DNA from: Apodospora peruviana | Taxonomy: Eukaryota; Ascomycota; Sordariomycetes; Sordariales; Lasiosphaeriaceae | DNA length: 64,000 bases | NCBI GenBank assembly: GCA_033439685.1 | Contig: JAUEDM010000007.1 | Location: forward strand, 2,842,501 to 2,906,500 | Direction of reading: 5' to 3' | In this document: piece by piece, positions 57,105-64,000 of the stretch | Numbering within the stretch: the first letter of the stretch is position 1 | Layout of the letters: every line of letters begins with the position of its first letter | Position numbers and translations under genes: made by a program | Notes under the pieces: model-generated | Told to the model about the DNA's origin: nothing | The model's database searches: none | Seen by the model: only the letters and a program-made list of their open reading frames with translations

Positions 57105-58313
57105 CTATACCACCGTCTCGGAGCTCTCGCCTGTGGCAATAACAGGAATGCCCAACCCCCGATCAGGGCTCTGCAGAACCAGTTGCTCGTGCCTCCGCGC
57201 CTTGAGGTAGTCGCTCACAGCCCTAATAAGAATGAACCACCCCACGATCATCAGAATATACGCAACCCAGTCACCACCCGACACGTCCGAGATGCTGCCC
57301 CCACCGCCACCACTTTGTCCGCCGTCGACATTATTCGGGTCAAAGTCGTGCGAGTTCGGGTCCGGCGGCGCCGCGTAGCCATCACCCATCTGTCCGCCGC
57401 CACCCATCCCTCCAGCACCCGAACCGCCTTGCTCGTTACCCTTCATGTAAAATCCCCACTGGATGAGCGTGATGCCTAAACCAGCACGGGAACCGTTCTT
57501 GGCCGCGTGGCTCGAGTGCAGAAGATAGGTAAGAAGGAAACCGACGAGCTGGAAGGACATCGAGATCATTCCGTTCCAGATGAAGCTGAAGAAGGAACCG
57601 ACCGGCAGGCCATCGATGTAGACTTCATCCAAACCGCCGAGGCCGGGTGCGAGGATCGTGGTCTCCCAGTAGGGAGGCGCTGCGTCGGCTGCTGCTTGTT
57701 CATACGTCTGTCTAAATGTCAGCATATTTCCTCCACTTTGTCCAAAGAATGATTAACATACCGGAGGCTGCTCCTCCTTCTCAGCGGCATCCCGTTCCGG
57801 CTTCGCCGCCAGATTCGAAAAGACACCATCACTCTGAATCCCGCTGCCAAAAACGACCCCTCCTCCTCTCGCGGAAGACCGACCAGCCACCGAACCAGCA
57901 GAAACTGACGTCGCGGGCGTTTGTGCTGCGACTGGCAGCTGTATCTGACCTGTGGCATTCGTGCTCACTGTGGGCGACGAGCTACCGCTGTCGCCACCAC
58001 GCACCAGCCGTTGCCTGTCGTCGGCTTCATCGTCGCTCTCGTCGCCATCGGTATCAAACGCATCGGCAAGGTCCGGGTTGACGCGACGGTCCTGTTCTCT
58101 CGATATGATCGATGACGCTCGCGAATGGAATGATGGCGGAGGTGAGTTCGGGATGGGCTGTGACTGTCTCGGCAAAGGGGCGATTGGTGTTTCGGGTTCG
58201 TCGTCGATGTCCTCGTCGTGGGCGTTCACCTGTCAGAACAAATCGTTAGATTCCATCATCCCCCAAGCTGAATGATATCCAAAAATCCATACCCTTTCGT
58301 AACGTGCCGACAT
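57105..58313 (-). CDS. Bsd2/Ndfip-like membrane adaptor for Rsp5-type ubiquitin ligase
   Basis: Three exons, 58313-58293 (21 nt), 58229-57762 and 57707-57105 (introns of 63 and 54 nt), give 363 residues. Residues 1-150 are polar and Ser/Asp/Glu-rich. The second splice joins EEQPP to TYEQAAADAAPPYW, forming a PPTY (PPxY) motif for WW-domain binding. This is followed by WETTILAPGLGGLDEVYIDG, the conserved Bsd2/Ndfip block. Membrane segments come next (FSFIWNGMISMSFQLVGFLL, GLGITLIQWGFYMKG), then a Gly-rich loop, and a third (WVAYILMIVGWFILIRAV). Relatives sit in Golgi/endosome membranes and recruit Nedd4/Rsp5-type ligases to sort metal transporters and other cargo to the vacuole. The tail ends SSETVV. 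Confidence 0.9.
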
Positions 58314-58917
58314 GATTTGTGATTTGCGTGTTGCGGTTATGTGTTAGGTTTTGTTGGTTGCGCTCCCCTCTTTCTCGATTGCGCGGCAACCGGCACTGAG
58401 GAGACGGTCGCCACGTCGCAGGGCCGAAATGCGTCGAGAGTCTTGAAAAACTCGGTCGTAAAAGGAAAAGAATAGGAAGTCGGAAGTCAATAAAGTATTG
58501 AAGGAAACAGAGGACAAGGAGCGTGGTTGTTGTTGGTCGAATTGAGCCCCGTTTGAGGGTTTGGTTTGTGTTAGGCGAATCAAGGTATCACCACAGTGGC
58601 CACAGTGAACGCTTCCTTATCTCATCCAACAGCGGGCAGCGCTGCGGCTGACGGGATGAATGACAATGCCCAAGTGACCCCGTTGGAACCTTGTGGAGAC
58701 CAGCGGAACCTCGGCGGCTGCCTCAGGTGTGACAGGGGCCACTCAATCTCGTTAGTGTCGTTTTAGGTTTGGCGGCATTCGCCACACACCGGAGATTCGG
58801 AATGTGGCTCGCGTCTGGGGTAGTTGTGGCTGATTCGTCGAAAAGGTTCGCGATCGATTTTACAGCTTCAGTCCGACGTTCCGGCATCTGATTGCGCAGC
58901 GCAAAGTCACAATCACC
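58314..58917. other. Divergent promoter region of Bsd2-like and Cbp6-like genes
   Basis: A 604-base gap between two outward-facing starts. It should hold both promoters. No gene is seen. Confidence 0.6.
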
Positions 58918-59425
58918 ATGTCTGGCGCCACGAGTAATGTATGTCTAAACATTAACAACGAATTGGTTAAAAGCTCTATTGACTAACTTAATCCCAGCTC
59001 GCGCACAAGACCTTCCAAAAGGCGATCGAGCGCTGGCCCAAGGACCCCCTCCGGCCGCTACAGCTCCAAGATGTCCTCGCCAAGCGCCTCCAGGCCCGCA
59101 ACTCCCTCCTACCGAAGCACGAGTCCGGCCTGACCGGCACTGCGAAAGCCGACGCCGAGCGCAAGCAAGTCAACGCGCTGTACAGCTTGATCGAGAATAG
59201 ATACCAGCATAGGGTGCGCCTACACACACCCACACAAAGGACAGGGAGCTAATATGGGATGAAATACAGTACAAGCCTCAAGGCGTCACCAGAAAGCTGC
59301 TTGAGCCCGAAAGCAATCCGACATACTACAAGGTCTTGATGCAAGAGCTCGAGGAGGTGCAGACACGCACCTGGCTCCAGGCGTGGTGGATCCGTGTCAA
59401 GGGCAAGTTTAGGTTTAAGCCATAA
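58918..59425 (+). CDS. Cbp6-like mitochondrial cytochrome b translation/assembly factor
   Basis: Three exons, 58918-58938 (21 nt), 58998-59213 and 59270-59425 (introns of 59 and 56 nt, all phase 0), give 130 residues. The protein is helical and basic: LAHKTFQKAIERWPKDPLRP, LQDVLAKRLQARNSLLPKHE, VNALYSLIENRYQHRYKP and LMQELEEVQTRTWLQAWWIR. The pattern of a short N-terminal helix with WPxDxLRP and a C-terminal ExxxxRTWLxAWW matches the fungal Cbp6/Uqcc2 family. Its members bind cytochrome b as it emerges from the mitochondrial ribosome and help assemble complex III. It faces the citrate carrier tail to tail. Confidence 0.8.
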
Positions 59426-59738
59426 AGAATGACGGGCGGGTTGGGAAGTAATTCTTGTATGATACGGACAAGGCTGAGAAGAAATTTTGCATGGTTACGG
59501 CGCCTGGAGTTGCCCGTTTTGGGCGGAATGAAGAAAGGGAGGATAGGTATCCACAGGTCATATATCGACAGTATGCAATCACAACCCTCACAGGAACTAT
59601 CTCTTTGACACATTCCATATATCCTGTATCAATATGTACAACCGTTTTGTCTACCCATGCGAGAATGGGGGTATATATATCACACCAAAAGCACAAAACA
59701 CCAACCCAATTCTGCTCCGTAAAAACACACGCTTGCAT
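59426..59738. other. Convergent 3' region
   Basis: This lies between the stops of the Cbp6-like gene (+) and the citrate carrier (-). No gene is seen. AT-rich stretches near 59670-59750 suit polyadenylation. Confidence 0.6.
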
Positions 59739-60905
59739 TTATATATACCTCCGCTCCGGATCAACCCGATCAAACAGCTCCATACTCTTCTCGTACATGG
59801 TAAACACAATGCCACCGCTCAGCACCAGCCGTGCCAGCCGCGGCAGCGCCCCGCTCCAGAAGGTCAGCACGCCCTCCTGCTTGAAGATGATCGACGCGCA
59901 GCGGAACGTGTTCCCGTAAAGCTGGCGCGCCTCGATGCTCTGCATACGCGTCTTGATCGTGTCGAGCGGCTGCGTTACAGTCACAGTAATAAGCCCGGCG
60001 ATGCCGCCCATCGCGAAGGTGCCGACCGCGCCCAGCTTCTCGCCCGGAGCGGTGTAGCTCTCGGCCAGCTGCTTGAGGGCCGTGTAGGACGAAAAGCGGA
60101 CGGCGCTATTGGCCGCTTGTCGTGCTGTGGTGGGCACGAAGCCCTGGAAGAAGCCGCGGATGCCACGCTCGCGGGCGATGATGGGCACGGCGTGGAGAAA
60201 GCCGCGCATGCGGGGTTTGGCGGACTTGCGGTCGTCAATTCTGCAGCAAGGAAAGGGTTAGTCATTGGGTTGGAAGGAAGTGGAAGGCAGGCGCACAGAG
60301 TGGTCTTGATGCTCTCTGTGGGCGTTACTGCAAGCAGCGACTCCGTCACACCGGCGCCGAACCCGGCAATTACCGTCCGAGGACCGGAGATGTTGCCCTC
60401 GGCATCCTGCAGCAGTTTCTTGTATTGGTCAAAGGCGACAAATCCTGTCGACAATCAGTCATTGTTTTTTTTTTTGTAGGTGTGGCTGGGGAGATCGTAC
60501 GGATGCCTGCCTTGGCAGAGTTGCCAATGATCAACGTCGTACACCCGGCATACCATTGACTTCCAAATGGAGGCCATGGTAGCTTCTGGCCCTCGGCTAA
60601 CCTGCGATTGAGCTGTGTTCGGGTTTTGGCAACTGTTGAGCGTCACGATGGTCAGTCTGCTGGATCGAGCAAGTGAGGGCAGAGGATGAAATTGGTGGTC
60701 GTAGACGTACACTCGGCTGGGTATGTGATGGCTGTATAAAGGTTGGAGGTTAGCGACAACGATGTCTCGACGATGCCGGGCTGGACATGACTCGAGGCTC
60801 ACCGATCTCGACGGCGCCGGCCGTGGACCCGGCAAGGATGGACCGCAGGGCGCTGGGGCCCTTGATGGCCGGGTGTGTGTCGTCTTTGGAAGTGGTAGAC
60901 GACAT
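59739..60905 (-). CDS. Mitochondrial tricarboxylate (citrate) carrier
   Basis: Five exons, 60905-60803, 60731-60711 (21 nt), 60632-60501, 60444-60297 and 60240-59739, give 301 residues, the usual length; introns are 71, 78, 56 and 56 nt. Three mitochondrial-carrier repeats are visible through their PxxExxK/PxDxxK signatures: YPAEFAKTRTQLN (completed only by splicing the 21-nt exon), TPTESIKTTL and QPLDTIKTRMQ. SVRF-type blocks such as ANSAVRFSSYTALKQLAES and the end MYEKSMELFDRV match citrate transport proteins of the inner membrane, which exchange citrate for malate and feed cytosolic acetyl-CoA. Confidence 0.93.
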
Positions 60906-62001
60906 GCTGGGCGAATTGGCAATGTCGCCTTTGCTGAAGGGAAGACGACGCTGCGATGAGTCGCACAGAGAAGGTTGACCGAGGATGATAGATCCGGATT
61001 CTGGAGCTTTGCAGCTTCAACTTCAGTCTAAAATGTTGCAATGGGGCCAAGCTGCGATTGCGGGGAGTACGCCAAGACATTGGCCGGGGTCCTAGACGTC
61101 ATCTCAGTTTGTGCAGCACGTACTGAGGCGGGGTGCTGCACTAACTGATGGACTGTATGGAGAGGCTGCTCTATGCGAATTCATTCAACCTCGACCTCTC
61201 AGGCCAATTCTCGTCTCTTTCCAGAACCACCGGAAAGTCAACAACTCAAACAGACGAAATCAACATCGCTCTTTAGTGTCAGAAGTCACACCACAGTCTC
61301 CGCCGGATATTAGCGGCGATAAATTTCCATCCGTCCCTTTTTCAGTCCTACTCGTTGTTTAACTTCCGAGATGATAGATTTGCAGCACTATGATAAGATG
61401 CGGATGGGAGTTGCAGTGCCACCAACGCCAGAGCGCCTCGACGCCGAGACCATCGTCTCAGGCGACGAGAGAATTCTATACAACAAGGCACAGTGCATAA
61501 TTACTTGCCCCTCCATTGTGCCTATCGACCACCAGGTGACTTCTTATTCATGTCTGCGATGCCCTCCCACTCCATGGGCTGCATCCCGCTCCGTTGGGGG
61601 CGGAAAGGAGGCACATTGCACAAGATGATCACCGACACAACTTTAACCGGTCCAGCTCTGCAGGTCTGTACATGACAGACAAGCATAATATAACGCCTAT
61701 TAATCTTGTGCCGTGGGTAGCTATGGCTTCCCTATCAGTCATACGGCGGGCCCTTTTAACTGTGAAAATAGATCGAGGCAGTGCGACGCAACTGGTGTAC
61801 CGGTATCCAGCATGTGAGCTGGTAGATATGCGGTATGAATGTTGGTATTAGTGGTGGCATAGCGCACTCAACTCGACCTGTTTCTTCTTTTCGGCCTGCC
61901 TGTGCTTGCTTCGCTTGCGACGTCTCGGAGTCGTCTCTGACACCATACGCCAGAATGACGCATTCGGCATTAGAGTCTGGCGATATCTCTCCTAGCATAC
62001 A
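60906..62001. other. Intergenic region
   Basis: The promoter of the citrate carrier lies at the left. A frame at 61371-61628 (LDAETIVSGDERILYNKAQC) is not recognised. No gene is supported. Confidence 0.45.
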
Positions 62002-64000
62002 TGAATCCGATACAACTTGCGAGAATGGCATCGCTCGTTTTACTGCCAACGGCCGATATCCTACGCCGAGAGCACTGTTGAGCTTCTGGCATCCAAATCC
62101 GAGACTAGGCGCTCCTCGTTTACGGTATCTCGACAACTCCCTGCCCAAGACTTACCGCTCAGAGCACATACCGTTACCGCGGCCTCAATTTCGCTTCGAC
62201 TCGAGTTGCTCAAGCGTCAAGCCAGCGCAACAAAGCGTCCAGGAAGACCTCATATTGCGTGTTCTGTTCCCAGTAGCCCGACCTACCCAGCGTCAAAGAC
62301 CTCAGAAAACGGCATTGAGCTGGATGATCTGGCACTTCCGCCCGCCGGAACTTACAGCACCGATCATCTGGTACCCTCTCCCAATGACCAAGAATACCAT
62401 CGGTTCTCGAGCCATATTGGTGACAATGACACTGACCTCAGTCTTACCAAGCTGGTGTCAGCTGGTCAGGTAGACACCAAACCCAACTACAAGCCTTTGT
62501 CCCTCCGATGGCCGTTTCGAGTATATCTACTCGCCCTTACTGCGGGCTTGATCGCGTTTCTCGAATACCAAATTCACGACCTCCCCCCAATGCACTACTC
62601 GGTCATCCAGCCCAGTCCCGCAGAACCAAAAAAGCCATTGCTGCCATCCACCATTCGGTCAATAGGGGGCTCTTGAGTACTCCTCAGACTCAGCCTACCA
62701 GGCCCTCTGGTATTCCTCGGACCCAGCCTACTGTTACCGGCCAGGAAAACCCTTCTCTCAAAACTTTTTTGATGGGATCAAGCACGAATAAGGGCCCAAT
62801 AACTCAGCCAGTCATACTGAAACGCAATATACAACAACCCACCCCTGAGCCCGTACCTGATCCACGACCGCAGGAAAGCATCTATCCGGATCCTGCCAAT
62901 GACAACATGCATGCTACGTATTGTGGCTGGAAACCTCCAACGTGGAAAATAACGAGGCCGCCTACTCCTTGTTCGAATACAAATGAAACCAAATCACAGT
63001 GTTTCTCATTCTGGCTCCAGGAGGATATTGACACCTTTGTCATCAACGATACTTCATGGTGTCCATACCGCACACGTGGAGAATTCAGCTATTGGGCCTC
63101 ATCGGAGCTGGACTATTTAGACCAAGAATGGTGGGACACGGCCGACCGAGGGTGCAAGTCTGCCTGCTTGCTATCCAGTCTTTGAATCACTACAAATCTG
63201 CCAGGCTATACGACACGGTAATGCCTGGACAAGTGTCAGAAACCCGGTTTGTAGATCAGGTCTATACAACACCATCACTATCCGGCTCAAGGGTTCTGGG
63301 CGTATCCTAGCATTGGCAAAAATGGGGATGTCGGGATGCCGTTGGTAGTTCGAACCGCGGGTCCCGAGGAGACGCATGTCTTTGGTAACAAGGTCAGGCC
63401 ATCGGATATAGCGACATTTCCGGATGGCTTTGTTTCCAGATGGCCGCATGGGGGTGATGGTATTAATCCTTGTTTCCTAAGCAAGTATAACAACAGACCC
63501 CTAGCCCTAGAGATCGGATGTACCGAAACCCCTCCAGTTATTCTTTCTACAGTGTGGTGGACGCTTCCACTTGACAGACATGTCAAATCTTCTACTGTTG
63601 AAACACCTTATAGTCCCACGAAAATGCCGAGCGGGAGGCCGGCACTCGTTAGCGCCCAGATGTCATCAACTACAACGCAGACGGCGCGTACCTCCACCGA
63701 GCACGAGTCAAATATCCAAGTCACGGGAGCTGGCTTGGGGGATGTTGGGACACCAACATCGTCGAACCCGATTAGCACGGCATCAGCAAACCACACGTTA
63801 CTGGGAGTCATTGATCCGTCCTCTGCGACTTCCTCTGGGAGGCCAGACACCATTCGTGAAACGGCGTCCGATTCCACTGTGACATCCGTTGTCCTATTGG
63901 CAGTAGGTCTGTCATCAGAGGACAGCAGCTCTATATCATCGAATCTAGCACAAGCGAGCGTTAATACTCAGACAGACCTCACCTTAAACTTAAAGACAAC
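62002..64000 (+). pseudogene. Damaged DUF3433-type membrane protein relative, runs off the window
   Basis: The frame before 62676 contains NYKPLSLRWPFRVYLLALTA and GLIAFLEYQIHDLPP, close to the YKPASLRWP membrane segment of the intact gene at 30396. That frame has no ATG until residue MHYS near 62591. At a repetitive A6/G5 stretch (about 62627-62670) coding shifts one frame, where TPQTQPTRPSGIPRTQPTV and CGWKPPTWKITRPPTPCSN continue to a stop at 63185. A further change near 63160-63170 precedes LLAIQSLNHYKSARLYDTVM. After a possible intron (about 63260-63291), GFWAYPSIGKNGDVGMPLVV leads a Ser/Thr-rich frame that is open from 63255 to the window end. The indels make a pseudogene likely, although some breaks could be introns I misread. 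Confidence 0.6.

Noticed and set aside
1..64000. tRNA, rRNA and CRISPR features
   Set aside because: A scan for B-box-like words (GGTTCGA, GTTCAAATC) gave no convincing cloverleaf, and no regularly spaced prokaryotic-type repeats exist; the window is eukaryotic.

Overview
The window is fungal nuclear DNA, most likely from a filamentous ascomycete of the Aspergillus/Penicillium type (Eurotiales-like). Short GT..AG introns (mostly 52-80 nt) interrupt almost every gene. The gene families are typical of moulds: Zn2Cys6 regulator, fungal rhodopsin-domain membrane protein, DUF3433-type membrane giant, deuterolysin, secreted GMC oxidoreductase and a Tad1-like LINE tail. The species assignment is inference from gene content. 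Exon boundaries were read by hand from splice sites and frame continuity; coordinates of spliced genes span all exons, and the exons are listed in the evidence.

Layout. 0-2 kb holds broken fragments of housekeeping genes (a Brr2-type helicase piece and a fructosamine-kinase-like pseudogene). 2.2-3.8 kb is a secreted flavin amine oxidase-like gene (-). 3.8-8.1 kb is gene-poor. 8.1-13.2 kb carries a 7-TM rhodopsin-domain protein and a poly-Q Zn2Cys6 transcription factor (both +). 13.7-16.0 kb is a five-exon GMC oxidoreductase (-). 17.1-19.6 kb is a decayed composite gene (helical N-terminus, ubiquitin-like domain, Ssn6-like TPRs). 20.1-24.9 kb has two divergent FAD monooxygenases. 26.6-28.2 kb is a secreted Gly/Asn/RGG-rich protein. 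30.4-34.2 kb is a 1246-residue membrane protein with extracellular repeats. 35.1-35.7 kb is a frameshifted small gene whose intact paralogue lies at 49.8-50.4 kb. 36.7-38.7 kb is a POT peptide transporter. 39.3-40.2 kb is a truncated LINE. 43.8-44.6 kb is a secreted protein. 46.1-47.4 kb is a deuterolysin (M35). 50.4-54 kb is a graveyard of fragments: a SUMO-ligase PINIT domain, a P-loop NTPase and an SF1 helicase. 55.3-60.9 kb is a compact conserved block (PCMT, Bsd2-like, Cbp6-like, citrate carrier). 62-64 kb is a damaged relative of the 30.4-kb gene and runs off the window.

How the genes fit together. The right block (55-61 kb) looks like stable core genome. The rest looks like accessory or fast-turnover sequence: long gene-poor gaps, single-domain relics, frameshifted duplicates and secreted or redox enzymes. 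No PKS, NRPS or terpene synthase is visible, so the oxidases do not form a recognisable biosynthetic cluster. The most interesting signal is a pair of small signal-peptide-less proteins (one intact, one frameshifted) that resemble the propeptide half of the deuterolysin encoded between them, which may be stand-alone protease propeptide/inhibitor-like proteins.
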